From assembly GCA_003021335.1 (NCBI GenBank), contig PXQL01000049.1, positions 1 through 30,119 of the forward strand: a stretch of 30,119 nt of DNA. The letters are read 5' to 3'. Shown piece by piece: positions 1 to 8,045 of the stretch (position 1 is the stretch's first letter; every line of letters begins with the position of its first letter). This DNA comes from Halobacteriales archaeon QH_10_67_13. GTDB lineage: Archaea > Halobacteriota > Halobacteria > Halobacteriales > Haloarculaceae. A program made the translations under genes and the position numbers. A model generated the notes under the pieces. The model saw nothing but the letters and a program-made list of their open reading frames with translations, made no database searches and was not told the origin of the DNA.

Positions 1-425
1 CCCGCCTCGACGCCGGCCAGGCCGCGTTCGAGGGCCGACCGCTGGAACGCCGGCGGTCCGGTCCGAACCCGGTCGATTGCCGCCAGCGTACCCTCCGGTA
101 TCGTCCCTCGCTTCGCGACCGAGCGGGCGAGCGCGAGTCGTGGTTCGTCACCGAGCTCGTCGATCGCGGCCAGCCCCTCGAGCAGCTCCGTACCCCGCTC
201 GGTGACCGCACCGTCGGCGGTCACGGCCGCCCGGAGTCGCTCGGTCGTGGTTCCGTTGAGTCCGGCCGTCGCGTTTTCGAACAGCCCTGCGAGTTGGTCG
301 TCCGCGATCGGGTCCGCTCCGTCTGCGGGTGACTCGGCCGGGTCATCGCTAAGATCCAGCCCCGAACAGCCCGCCATCGGGAGGGCGACGAGCAGGACGG
401 CGGCCAGCAACGCGCGGGACCTCAC
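1..425 (-). CDS. Putative lipoprotein, N-terminal part (3' end outside window)
   Basis: The minus strand reads open from a GTG at 425-423 to the window edge, giving 141 residues without a stop. The N terminus is a textbook lipoprotein signal: Arg residues at 2 and 4, a hydrophobic run at residues 5-17, and a lipobox ending in Cys20 (PMAGC). An Asp/Glu-rich linker follows, as is usual for exported haloarchaeal proteins, and then an Ala/Leu-rich, probably helical domain with repeated short helices around residues 45-140. There is no twin-arginine motif, so Sec export would be expected. I do not recognise the mature domain; the helical pattern could be HEAT-like, but that is a guess. It is divergent from the archaeosortase gene, with about 130 bp between the starts. 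GTG was chosen because it places the signal peptide directly at the start. Confidence 0.6.
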   Translation of the reverse strand, partial: MRSRALLAAVLLVALPMAGCSGLDLSDDPAESPADGADPIADDQLAGLFENATAGLNGTTTERLRAAVTADGAVTERGTELLEGLAAIDELGDEPRLALARSVAKRGTIPEGTLAAIDRVRTGPPAFQRSALERGLAGVEA

Positions 426-557
426 GTCCCTGGCTACCGGCTCGCCGTACAAAATCTGTCGGTCGCTCTCTCGCTCGGGAACTGCGTCGATCGCCCCCCG
501 TCGCCGGTGACACGTCGGATAACAAGGCATATGTCCGGTTCGCGTCTACGGGCGGCC

Positions 558-1448
558 ATGACAGAGGCGGCCGTCGAGGCGACTGGCGGGCTCGCGGAGC
601 CGCTGGGCTGGCTCGTGCTCGCGGCCTTCCTCGCGGGAGTCGCCCTGGAGGCGGTCGGCCGGCGCGAACCTGCACGGCTGACGCTGGTCGGGGCCTGGCT
701 CGGGTTCGCGGCCTACCGCCGGGACCTGTTCGCGCTCTCTCGGGCAATCGCCTTTATGGGGCTGTTTTACGCCCCGATCGTGGCGATCGATCCCGTCAGG
801 GAGTGGCTCATCCTCGTGGTGACTGGCCACACCGCCCTCGCGATGGACCTGCTCGGATACACCCCGCCCGTGGTGACGGAAATATCAGAACTTGCAGGTC
901 GCCCGGAGATCGAAGCCGGTGATACGATTCCCAAACCCGACGCCTTCGAGAACACGTTCGTTTTCTTCCCTGCGGAGTACACCGATGTCCGGATCACCTA
1001 CACGATCATCGTCGCCTGCACCGGGATCGGGAGCATGGCGGTCGTCGCCGGGCTCGTCGCGGCCGTGCGGGCGCCGCTCTCCCGGAAACTGCTCGCGGCC
1101 GGGATCGCACTGCCGATTATCTACGTCCTCAACATCGTCCGGAACGTCTTCATCGGAGTGAGTTACGGTAACCAGTACGCGCACTTCTTCCCGGACGTGA
1201 CGATGACTTTGTTCGGGCTCGATAACCCCGTGCGAGTGTCCTACATCTGGGCCGACCGGATCTTCGCACAACTTGGCTCGGTGGTGGCGATGGTGCTGAT
1301 CATCTGGCTGGTCGTCCGGATCCTCCCCGAGGTGATGGGGCCCATCGAGGATCTTCTGTACCTGCTGACTGGCGAGGAGTACGACCTGGCCAGCGCGCTC
1401 AACCTCGGTCCCGACGAGACGACGGCCGACCCCGACGCCGCGGACTGA
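558..1448 (+). CDS. artA: Archaeosortase A
   Basis: This integral-membrane cysteine transpeptidase of the exosortase/archaeosortase family processes PGF-CTERM surface proteins, such as the S-layer glycoprotein, so that they become lipid-anchored. The 296-residue product has about seven or eight hydrophobic helices. It carries Cys154 in an ACTGIGSM motif, Arg195 in LNIVRNVFIG and Arg234 in a WADR segment. The Cys-to-Arg-to-Arg spacing (41 and 39 residues) matches what I recall for Haloferax ArtA (C173, R214, R253), offset by a constant 19. Frame-compatible starts also exist at 507 (GTG) and 531 (ATG). I prefer ATG 558 because it begins at the conserved first helix and suits a leaderless transcript. 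The C terminus is a short acidic tail. No PGF-CTERM substrate gene is visible in this window. Confidence 0.9.
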   Translation: MTEAAVEATGGLAEPLGWLVLAAFLAGVALEAVGRREPARLTLVGAWLGFAAYRRDLFALSRAIAFMGLFYAPIVAIDPVREWLILVVTGHTALAMDLLGYTPPVVTEISELAGRPEIEAGDTIPKPDAFENTFVFFPAEYTDVRITYTIIVACTGIGSMAVVAGLVAAVRAPLSRKLLAAGIALPIIYVLNIVRNVFIGVSYGNQYAHFFPDVTMTLFGLDNPVRVSYIWADRIFAQLGSVVAMVLIIWLVVRILPEVMGPIEDLLYLLTGEEYDLASALNLGPDETTADPDAAD

Positions 1449-1563
1449 GTCGGGACTCGCCTCCGTGGTCTGTGTCAGCTCGTCGATCGATGCTTGCGTG
1501 GGTCAACAGCTGCCGACTCGGGCGCGACCGCCGCGTTCGTCTGTCGGTCGTAATAATATACCC

Positions 1564-1720
1564 CTACGCGACCGACGTGATCCCGCCGTCGATGTCGTCT
1601 CCCCCGAGCATCAGGTCACGGGCCTCGTCTCCGCAGCGTTCGATGTCCGCTTCCGCTTCGGTATTCATCACCGAGGGGCCGATCGAGACGCGACGCGGGG
1701 TTCTGGGTATTCTTGACATC
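1564..1720 (-). pseudogene. Remnant resembling the C terminus of a class V aminotransferase / cysteine desulfurase
   Basis: On the minus strand a short open stretch ends at a TAG (1566-1564) and contains the string RRVSIGPSVMNTEAEADIER. This resembles the (R)VS-G-x-x-NTE-E-D pattern near the C terminus of class V aminotransferases and cysteine desulfurases. Only about 45-50 residues can be followed. The PLP-lysine domain and any plausible start are missing, and the reading upstream (towards 1740) does not continue the family. It lies between archaeosortase A and the broken toxin gene, in a stretch without intact genes, so I read it as a leftover of a deleted gene. The family assignment rests on one short motif and is tentative. 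Confidence 0.35.
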
Positions 1721-1775
1721 TGGACACGTGTTGCTGAGTGAACAGTAGCGGCGGAGGTGTGTCGCCCACCTTACT

Positions 1776-1808
1776 GTTGGAATTCTACCCAACGCATATG
1801 ACGTTGGG
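1776..1808 (+). promoter_or_regulatory. Operator-like alternating half-sites before the toxin-antitoxin locus
   Basis: Three alternating copies of one pentamer lie here: GTTGG at 1776-1780, CCAAC at 1789-1793 and GTTGG at 1803-1807, with centres about 13 bp apart. The right-hand pair extends to a perfect 7-bp inverted repeat, CCCAACG (1788-1794) and CGTTGGG (1802-1808). Between its arms lies CATATGA, an AT-rich element 28-34 nt before the ATG at 1829, where a haloarchaeal TATA box is expected. A repressor bound to the arms would block the TATA box. This fits autoregulation by the downstream winged-helix protein, but that link is inference. Confidence 0.5.
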
Positions 1809-1828
1809 GCCGGTATCAATAGATAGGG

Positions 1829-2144
1829 ATGGACCGGGACCGCAGCTTCCGGTACACGCACGTGGAAGCCGGTCTCGTAGAGAACGTGATGATTCAGCAA
1901 ACCAAGGACACCGACAGTTATCCGTCAGGCTGGAAGTACCGACTCCACTTGGGCACGCTCGAAGACCTAACCCTGGTTCGCTACGACAACTCCCACGAGG
2001 CCACGAAAGGTCACGAACGCCACACCGCAACGGGCGACGGTACCGCCCGAGTTCCCCGGAATAGAAGCAATCCTCGCGGAATTCTGAGCGAATGCAGATG
2101 AGTACTGGGACGCCGTCGGTGGCGACCCGCCCCGCCCCCACTGA
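1829..2144 (+). pseudogene. Broken TumE-type toxin (DUF6516 family)
   Basis: The first 72-73 codons read as a haloarchaeal TumE/DUF6516-like protein: a YTHVEAGLVENV start, the core YPSGWKYRLHLG, then LVRYDNSHEATKGHERH. After about position 2047 the family sequence continues one frame over as EFPGIEAILAEF, so one extra base is present, possibly in the CCC at 2046-2048. In that second frame a TGA (2085-2087) interrupts the protein before ANADEYWDAVGGDPPRPH, which ends at the TGA at 2142-2144. The gene therefore carries a frameshift and an in-frame stop, and a full toxin cannot be made. It lies 23 bp before an intact winged-helix gene, the usual partner in this two-gene module as I recall it. 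Family assignment is from recall. Toxicity of this family in haloarchaea is inferred, not shown here. Confidence 0.7.
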
Positions 2145-2167
2145 CAATTCACACTACGACACCACCC

Positions 2168-2590
2168 ATGACGACGACACTTCATATTACCGTCGGTGAC
2201 CGAGAACAGCTTCGCGACGACACCCTACAGTTCGTCCGGGCCGATGACGACGACGAGCTGGACGAGAGCGGCCAGCAAGCGATCCTACAGTTCGGATCCT
2301 ACGACGATCTCGTCGACGTTCTCACGCCGCTGCGCCTGGACTTGCTTGGGGCAATCGCCGAACGCGATCCGAAGAGCATCCGCGAGACTGCCCGCCTCGT
2401 TGACCGCGATGTCTCCGATGTTCATTCCGACCTGAAGCAGTTAGAAATCCTGGGTCTCCTCGATTTCGAGGGCGGCAGCCCCGGCGGTGCAATGCAACCT
2501 ATCGTTCCGTTCGACCGGATCGAGATGCAGATCGAGTATCCGCTTGTCGATGAGACGCACGCTGACGAGTCCCCCGCCAGCGCGGACTAG
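2168..2590 (+). CDS. Winged-helix DNA-binding protein, probable antitoxin partner of the TumE-like gene
   Basis: This is an intact 140-residue acidic protein. An N-terminal beta/acidic segment spans residues 1-50. A winged-helix domain follows at about 55-110: LRLDLLGAIAERDPKSIRET, then ARLVDRDVSDVHSDLKQLEI as the probable recognition helix, then LLDFEGG as the wing. The C-terminal tail is short. It resembles the haloarchaeal HVO_A0114-type putative DNA-binding proteins that follow TumE-like toxin genes. The start at ATG 2168 is 23 bp after the end of the broken toxin gene, so the two were probably cotranscribed from the promoter near 1795. Expected role: binding the toxin and repressing its own promoter. 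With the toxin gene disrupted, it may persist as an orphan antitoxin or repressor. Confidence 0.7.
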   Translation: MTTTLHITVGDREQLRDDTLQFVRADDDDELDESGQQAILQFGSYDDLVDVLTPLRLDLLGAIAERDPKSIRETARLVDRDVSDVHSDLKQLEILGLLDFEGGSPGGAMQPIVPFDRIEMQIEYPLVDETHADESPASAD

Positions 2591-2737
2591 AGGTACCGGG
2601 TCTCTCGGTGCCCCGAGAGTGGGTGTTCTGGCTGGTGGGCAAGGCCTGTCTCGGGCAGCGAGCTGCCCGATCGCTCCGACCTCGGTCTCGGAGTCGCCCC
2701 CGAAACTGCCAAACCGTCCGCGGCGCTACGGTCGGTA

Positions 2738-3656
2738 GTGCCCTCGCGCCGGTCCGTCCGCGGAGCCGGAGTCGCCGTCGGTCTCGTCACGCTCGGACTG
2801 TTCGGCTACGTCATTGGGTTCACCGAGCTGCTCGACACGCTTGGAACGCTCTCTCTCGCCGAGGTCGTCCTGCTGGTCGCCCTTGGGCTGGCGCCGATCG
2901 CCCTGTGGGGGGCGGCCCTCTGGGTGACCCTCGCAGCGATGGACGAGCCGACTACCCCCGCTCGTGCCACGCTCCTGTTTGCAGTCTCGCTGTTTTTCAA
3001 CGGCGTGACCCCCTTTGGCCAGACCGGCGGGGCGGCCCTGACCGGTGGGGTCATCGCCCACGCCGTCCGGGCGCCCTACGAGCGAGCCCTGGCTGCCATT
3101 GCGAGCGTGAGCGCGATCAACACCGTCGTCGCGCTCGGATTCTGGCTGCTCGGGGGCGCCTACCTCGGGATCGGGCGAGACGTTGCGGACGCCCGCCAAG
3201 CGACGGCCGTCGCCGCCCTGGCCGTGCTCGGGGCGGTTGCGATCGGAGGCGTCGGCCCCACCGGCCGGATCCGTCGCCGACCGGGTGGCGGGCTTTGTTG
3301 CGGCGATCGAGCGCCTCGCCGACGACCGGCGCCGGCTGGCGGTCGTCGTCGTCCTCGGAGCGGCCGGCCAGCTCGCTGTCGTGTTCGTGTTGTACGCCGC
3401 GCTCGCCTTTCTCGGTGAGCCATTGCTCGCGGTGGCGCTGTTCGTCGTGCCGGCCGCCCGGGCCGGCGCCGTCGTGCCCACGCCCGGCGGGATCGGCAGC
3501 ACCGAAGCGCTCTTGACGGGCCTGCTGGTGACCGTCGCCGGCGCGACGCCGGCCGTCGCGGGGGCCGCGGCGATCGCCTACCGGGCGGCGGCGTTCTGGC
3601 TCCCCAGCCTGCTCGGCGGCGCCGCCGGCGCGGGGCTGTTGCTCGCCCGGCGGTGA
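2738..3656 (+). pseudogene. Lysylphosphatidylglycerol synthase TM / UPF0104 flippase-like membrane protein, frameshifted
   Basis: The reading frame from GTG 2738 encodes the N-terminal membrane half. It includes LLFAVSLFFNGVTPFGQTGG, the conserved loop of the UPF0104/LPG-synthase transmembrane family (also seen in archaeal AglD-like proteins). It stays in family until about IGGVG (near 3255). The family then continues one frame over from GSVADRVAGFVAAIERLADD to LLLARR* at 3656, including the second signature VVPTPGGIGSTEA. The shift equals +1 base and could be a single extra C in the CCCC run near 3260, or a larger deletion. Proteins of this family are polytopic and are thought to move or modify lipid-linked molecules. 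The last bases overlap the GTG of the FkbM gene (GTGA), so the two were probably one operon. Confidence 0.7.
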
Positions 3657-4377
3657 TCGCGGTGTCGGGTCGCAACGCCGATGACTCTCGGAGACGAACG
3701 AAACTCGTGTCCACGCTCGCAGACGCCGGTCGTCGCCTCGGGATCTCCGGGCTGTTCGATCGACTGGGTCGGGCCGGCCGCCGACTGGGGATGGCGGCCT
3801 ATCACGGCGCGGCGGCGATCAACTACGACCGCCGGCTTTTCACCCGGCGCCGCTCGACGCCGGCCGGCCCGTACCACTCCTACGAGCCCGTCGCGACCCA
3901 CGCCTCCGACCCGCTCCTGGCGGCCCTCGCCGCCGCGGCGGAGCCGGCCGATACGATCTACGACCTCGGGGCCTACGCCGGGGGCTACGCGCTCCCGCTC
4001 GCGGGTCACTCGGATCGGACGGTGGTGGCCGTCGAGCCCGATCCGGATAGCCGGCGTCGCCTGCGGGCCAACGCGGAGCGGACCGCTCCTGAGGGCGGGC
4101 TGTTCGTCGTGCCGGCAGGGGTCGACGCCGAGGCCGGCCGTCGCCTGTTCTACCGCTCGTCGTTTCCGAAGCTGTCGTCGTTCGAGCGGGCCGACGCGAC
4201 CCGCTGGGGCGCCCGCGTTCGGGCCGTCGAGCCCGTGCCCGTGGTGACCCTCGACGAGCTCGCCGCAGACTATCCAGCCCCCGATCACGTGAAAATCGAC
4301 GTCGAGGGGCTCGCGACCACGACTACGAGATTCTCACCCGCGAACGGGCGCTTGTCTGTCGGCCGCTCGATCGGTGA
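3653..4377 (+). pseudogene. FkbM-family methyltransferase, frameshifted and internally shortened
   Basis: From GTG 3653 the product reads as an FkbM-type SAM-dependent methyltransferase. It has the SAM-binding strand IYDLGAYAGGYALPLA (around residues 103-118), the acidic strand VVAVEPDPDSRRR, the VVTLDELAADY segment and the hallmark HVKIDVEG. Directly after VEG (near 4305) the frame fails. One frame over, the typical C-terminal end HDYEILTRERALVCRP appears and stops at TGA 4375-4377. Normally several dozen residues separate these two parts, so an internal stretch seems lost together with the frame. The original frame stays open to 5266, but beyond 4414 it only runs antisense to the phosphatidyltransferase gene and is not believable. 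GTG 3707 is an alternative start. FkbM enzymes O-methylate sugars or lipids. Confidence 0.7.
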
Positions 4378-4413
4378 CTCGCGACTAGCCGTGGCCTCAC
4401 CTGGGCGCTGGGT

Positions 4414-5319
4414 TCACCGACCGGCAGCGAGCCAGCTCCGTAAGAAGTTGAGCAGGAACGGAACCGCGACGGCGGTCACGAGTGGCCGGGTTACCGCGGC
4501 GCCGGTAGCCGGGAGCACGGCCAGCCAGAGGGCAGTCACCATCGCGACGTACATCAGTCGGTTGAGCCAGCGCCGGGACTCCTCGCCGGCGGTCCTGCCG
4601 CGGCTGCGCCGGAGCCCCTGTCCGGCGAGAAACAGGTACCTGGCGAGCCCGACCGCCAGCACCGGCGGCGGGGCGAGTCCCTCAAGCACGACGACCGTCG
4701 CCCCGACCAGCACGAGTATGGCGTCGGTTTCGATATCGAGTCGCTCGCCGAGCGCGGTCTCGGCGTCCCGGGTCCGAGCCAGCCAGCCGTCGACGCGGTC
4801 GAGCGCGGCGGCGAGCCCGAGTGCGAGCCCCGGCAGCCACCCCACTATGCTGGTCTCCGATACCCCGACCGCCGCGACCAGCCCCGCGAACGCGGCTACG
4901 AGCGCGCCGCGGGCGAGGGTTACCCAGCTCGCGAGCGTGACCGGCTGGTCTCCGGCCCGCGATCGAATCCGTCGCTCAAGCAGCGTTACTACGGCACTGA
5001 ATGCGAGCAGCCCCCCCCCGGCGACGGCGAGGAATCGACCGCCCGCCGCCGGTCCCTGGAGCACCCCGAGGGCGACGGTCGCGACGACGAGTCCGGCCGC
5101 GCCGAGTCCGGTACCGACGAGCGCGTCCCTGGCCCGTCGCCGCCGGATGAGCGTCCCGTACCCGTACACCGCTAGCTCTCCCCGGAGCGCGACCCGCTCG
5201 CTTTCTCGGTCGGTCTCGCTCCCCGCAGAATACCGATCACGACTCAAGTCAATTAGGCGATTGTGAGAAAAAAGCGTTCGGCCGACCGCCGACCGAATCC
5301 CCGTGCCCCGACCAAACAC
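4414..5319 (-). CDS. CDP-alcohol phosphatidyltransferase family membrane protein
   Basis: Enzymes of this family move a phospho-alcohol from a CDP-lipid to a polar head group during membrane lipid synthesis. The complete signature D-x2-D-G-x2-A-R-x8-G-x3-D-x3-D is present: Asp174, Asp177, Gly178, Ala181, Arg182, Gly191, Asp195 and Asp199, counted from GTG 5319. Several hydrophobic segments surround it (about 66-88, 93-114, 136-153, 158-173, 203-225 and 250-285). The N-terminal 50 residues are polar and unlike membrane domains, so GTG 5169 (residue 51) is a serious alternative start. The start at 5319 lies very close to the promoter of the divergent oxidoreductase gene. The head-group substrate cannot be told from sequence. 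It is convergent with the FkbM gene; together with the flippase-like gene it suggests a membrane-lipid or glycolipid function. Confidence 0.75.
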   Translation of the reverse strand: MFGRGTGIRSAVGRTLFSHNRLIDLSRDRYSAGSETDRESERVALRGELAVYGYGTLIRRRRARDALVGTGLGAAGLVVATVALGVLQGPAAGGRFLAVAGGGLLAFSAVVTLLERRIRSRAGDQPVTLASWVTLARGALVAAFAGLVAAVGVSETSIVGWLPGLALGLAAALDRVDGWLARTRDAETALGERLDIETDAILVLVGATVVVLEGLAPPPVLAVGLARYLFLAGQGLRRSRGRTAGEESRRWLNRLMYVAMVTALWLAVLPATGAAVTRPLVTAVAVPFLLNFLRSWLAAGR

Positions 5320-5326
5320 CTATATC
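5318..5326 (+). promoter_or_regulatory. TATA-like box for the LLM oxidoreductase gene
   Basis: The AT-rich string CCTATATC lies 22-29 nt before the ATG at 5348, the normal place for an archaeal TATA box of a leaderless transcript. This supports starting the protein at 5348 and not at the upstream ATG at 5303. Confidence 0.5.
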
Positions 5327-5347
5327 GGCCGGCGGCCAGAAGTTCGC

Positions 5348-6307
5348 ATGGAATTTACCGTCAACATACCCACCAGTGCCGGGGCCTCGGAGTACTCGAC
5401 GCTCGCGTTCTGCGACCGGATCTCCTGGGAGAAACAGCGGTCGTTCGCGCGAGCGGCCGAGGCGGCGGGCTACGACGGGCTGGGGGTGCCCGATCACCTC
5501 ATGACCGGTGACGGCGCGACCACCGAGTGTTTCGTCACGCTCAGCGCGCTGGCCCGGGAGACGGAGTCGATGACGATCTTCCCGAAAACGGTCAATAACG
5601 AGCTCCGGCACGGACCGCTGCTGGCGACGATGTGTGCAAGCTTAGACAACGTCAGCGACGGTCGCCTAAAACTCGGGATGGGGGCCGGCTGGAAGGAAGA
5701 CGAGGCCGTCGCCTACGGGTACGACTGGCCGGGCGCCCCCGACCGGCTCCGCGCGATGGAGGAGACGATCGAGCTCACCAAACGGCTCTGGACCAACGAG
5801 ACGGCCTCGTATGACGGCGAGTACTACCAGCTGTCCGAGGCCGTCTGCAAGCCCCACCCAGTCCAGGAGCCACACCCGCCGATCATGATCGGCGGCGGCG
5901 GCGAGGAGTTCACCCTCCGGATCACCGCGAAACACGCAGACGAGTGGAACTACTGGGGCCCGACGGACGTGATCGAGCACAAACTCGACGTGCTCCGGGA
6001 CCACTGCGAGACTTACGGGACCGACTTCGAGGCGATCGACGTCTCGTGGTTTGCGCGGTGTATCGTCCGCGAGACCGAAGCCGAGGTTGAGCGAGTTCTC
6101 GACGCCGCTCCCCGGTTCCGCGATCCCGACCCCGACGATCCGCTCGCCTCGTACAACAACCTGATCGGCACGCCCGAACAGATCATCGAGGAACTCGAAC
6201 CCTACCGCGAGCTTGGCGTCGACGAGATCGACGTCGAGTTCGTCGATTTCCCCGAGACCACCGGCCTGTCGCTGTTCGCCGACGAGGTCATCCCCGCGTT
6301 TTCCTGA
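5348..6307 (+). CDS. LLM-class flavin/F420-dependent oxidoreductase
   Basis: This 319-residue protein has the TIM-barrel pattern of bacterial-luciferase-like monooxygenases. It shows an N-terminal strand, the helix FARAAEAAGYDGLGVPDHLM (about 37-56), a TVNNELRHGPLLATMCASLD segment, the family motif GRLKLGMGAGWKEDE, the KPHPVQEPHPPIMIGGGGE turn and a C-terminal LIGTPEQIIEELEPYRELGV segment. Members use FMN or coenzyme F420 to oxidise small substrates; in haloarchaea F420 is likely, but the cofactor cannot be proven here. The frame is open from 5303, but the TATA-like box at 5318-5326 and the family start support ATG 5348. It ends 4 bp before the convergent M28 gene. The substrate is unknown; the nearby peptide transporter and amidohydrolase hint at nitrogen-compound catabolism. 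Confidence 0.85.
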   Translation: MEFTVNIPTSAGASEYSTLAFCDRISWEKQRSFARAAEAAGYDGLGVPDHLMTGDGATTECFVTLSALARETESMTIFPKTVNNELRHGPLLATMCASLDNVSDGRLKLGMGAGWKEDEAVAYGYDWPGAPDRLRAMEETIELTKRLWTNETASYDGEYYQLSEAVCKPHPVQEPHPPIMIGGGGEEFTLRITAKHADEWNYWGPTDVIEHKLDVLRDHCETYGTDFEAIDVSWFARCIVRETEAEVERVLDAAPRFRDPDPDDPLASYNNLIGTPEQIIEELEPYRELGVDEIDVEFVDFPETTGLSLFADEVIPAFS

Positions 6308-6311
6308 CCGG

Positions 6312-8045
6312 CTACCGCCCTTCGAGAACCTCCTCGACGACCCGAGTCGCGTCCTCGAGCTCCGCGCCGAGTTTCGCAATCCCGCGGTCGGTCGTCACTG
6401 CGGCGAAGGTCCGCTCCGGACCGGTCCGCTCGGGCAGCGTCTCGGCCACCCGGAGGTAAGGGAGCAGCTCCTGTGAGAGCGCGGGATCGTGTTCGTGGGC
6501 GGGGGCGGACATGTACAGCGCCGGAATCAGGTGGTTGCCCAGCTGGACCTGGGCCGTCTCGATTGCCGCCGGAACGTCCTCCCGGTCGGGATCGACCGAC
6601 TCGAGGAGTTCCCCGAACGACGCGAGCGCGGCGTCCAACTCGTCGAGGCGGTCGTACACCGGGCCGAAGTCGGCCTCGTCGTCGGCCCGGGCCGCGATCT
6701 CGTCGACGATCGTCCGGATCTCCGCGGCCGTCGCGTCGAACTCGCGGGGCAGCACCGGCGAGTTACAGAACCGGGAGACGATCGCGACGTACAGGCGGAG
6801 CTCCTCGGCCAGCACGTCGGTGTCGATCTTGTCCCGAGTGTCCGCGGGCGTGTGCCACCACCAGCCGCCGCCGACGGGGCCGCCGTCCTCGTGGTCGGCG
6901 CTGAACCGGGCGCCCGACAGGAGCGAGGAGAGCCCAGCTCCCCAGAAGGACTGATCGGAGTTTCGCCCCGGCCGGTCGCTCACGCCGATGAGATCGCCGT
7001 CGCCCCCGCCGCCGGTCTTCAGCGGCAGCGATCCCCCTTCGAGTACGTCGAGGTGTTCGTCCGCGACCTCGCTCATGTGCTGGAACCACAGCTGGTCCGC
7101 GCCGGCGAGCCCGTTCAGGTCGACGTGCAGGTAGGCGACGCCGTTTTCCCTGAGATCGAGCCAGTTCTGGTCGGCGTACCGGGCGCTGCCCGCGTACCGT
7201 CCCATCGAGTGGCCGGGCCAGAAGCCAACCACGAGCCCGCGTCTCGGACGGTGGTTTGCGAACAGCCGGGCCAGCTCCATCGAGACGGCCACCGCGGTCG
7301 CGTTGTCGGTCACGCCCTCGTGCCAGGAGTCGATGTGATTTCCCAGCAGGAAGTACCGGTCGCTGTCGGTCCCCTCGACGGTCGCGACCGGCCGGGGCAG
7401 CTCGCGCACGTCGGTCGCGACGGTCGCGGTCACCGTCGCCTCGAGATCGACGCCCGCGGCCCGCTCGGCGAGTTGCTCTCCGGCCTCGTGGCCGATCTCC
7501 GCGACGGGAATGTCTGGCAGCCGTTCGCGGTCGTCCACTCCCGGCGTCCCCCAGACCGGCGAGACGATCATCTCGTGGCGCCGTCCCGGCGTCGGCGACC
7601 CGAAGACCGCCGCCGCCGCGCCCGCCCGCTCGAGTCGCCCGACGGCTCCCGGCGTCGGCAGCCCACGCGCGAATGCGATCGTCCCGGTCAGGTCCCCGAG
7701 CGAGTCCTCGCCGAGCTCGACTTCCTCGACCGGTCCGGAGACGCCGTGTGCCGGCGTGTTGGCGCCGAAGGCCGTCGTGATCGCCTCGAACTCCCGCTGG
7801 ATCGGCCCGGTCAGGCTGACCGTTGCCGACTCCGGGACGCTGGTGTAGGCCGTGACGGTCTCCAGCTGCGCGTCTACTCCCTCGCTCGCGAGCGTCTCGA
7901 CGACGTACTCGGCGGCCTCCCACTGATCGTCGCTCCCGGGATACCGCCGCAGGTCCGCGAGCCGATCCACGTGCTCGGTGACCCGATCCATCGCGATCTC
8001 CTCGACGAGACGCGTCTCCGTTTCCCGGTCGATCGCATCGAGCAT
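6312..8045 (-). CDS. M28-family peptidase-like protein with PA insert
   Basis: The 577-residue protein has the split metallopeptidase layout. There is an N-terminal cap, a PA-like insert at about 105-215, and a zinc aminopeptidase core with His237 (LLGNHIDSW), Asp247 (GVTDNATA), Asp309 (HVDLNG) and His398 (WWWHTPADTRDKID). A helical C-terminal domain spans about 420-577. The Glu-Glu pair that normally follows as catalytic base and zinc ligand is absent. In its place is GHSMGRYAGS (residues 278-287), which I recall from a subgroup of M28 proteins. Activity is therefore uncertain, or uses another ligand set. There is no signal peptide, so it is probably cytoplasmic. It is divergent from the creatininase-family gene. 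ATG 8045 is preferred; Met19 is a possible later start. Confidence 0.8.
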   Translation of the reverse strand: MLDAIDRETETRLVEEIAMDRVTEHVDRLADLRRYPGSDDQWEAAEYVVETLASEGVDAQLETVTAYTSVPESATVSLTGPIQREFEAITTAFGANTPAHGVSGPVEEVELGEDSLGDLTGTIAFARGLPTPGAVGRLERAGAAAAVFGSPTPGRRHEMIVSPVWGTPGVDDRERLPDIPVAEIGHEAGEQLAERAAGVDLEATVTATVATDVRELPRPVATVEGTDSDRYFLLGNHIDSWHEGVTDNATAVAVSMELARLFANHRPRRGLVVGFWPGHSMGRYAGSARYADQNWLDLRENGVAYLHVDLNGLAGADQLWFQHMSEVADEHLDVLEGGSLPLKTGGGGDGDLIGVSDRPGRNSDQSFWGAGLSSLLSGARFSADHEDGGPVGGGWWWHTPADTRDKIDTDVLAEELRLYVAIVSRFCNSPVLPREFDATAAEIRTIVDEIAARADDEADFGPVYDRLDELDAALASFGELLESVDPDREDVPAAIETAQVQLGNHLIPALYMSAPAHEHDPALSQELLPYLRVAETLPERTGPERTFAAVTTDRGIAKLGAELEDATRVVEEVLEGR

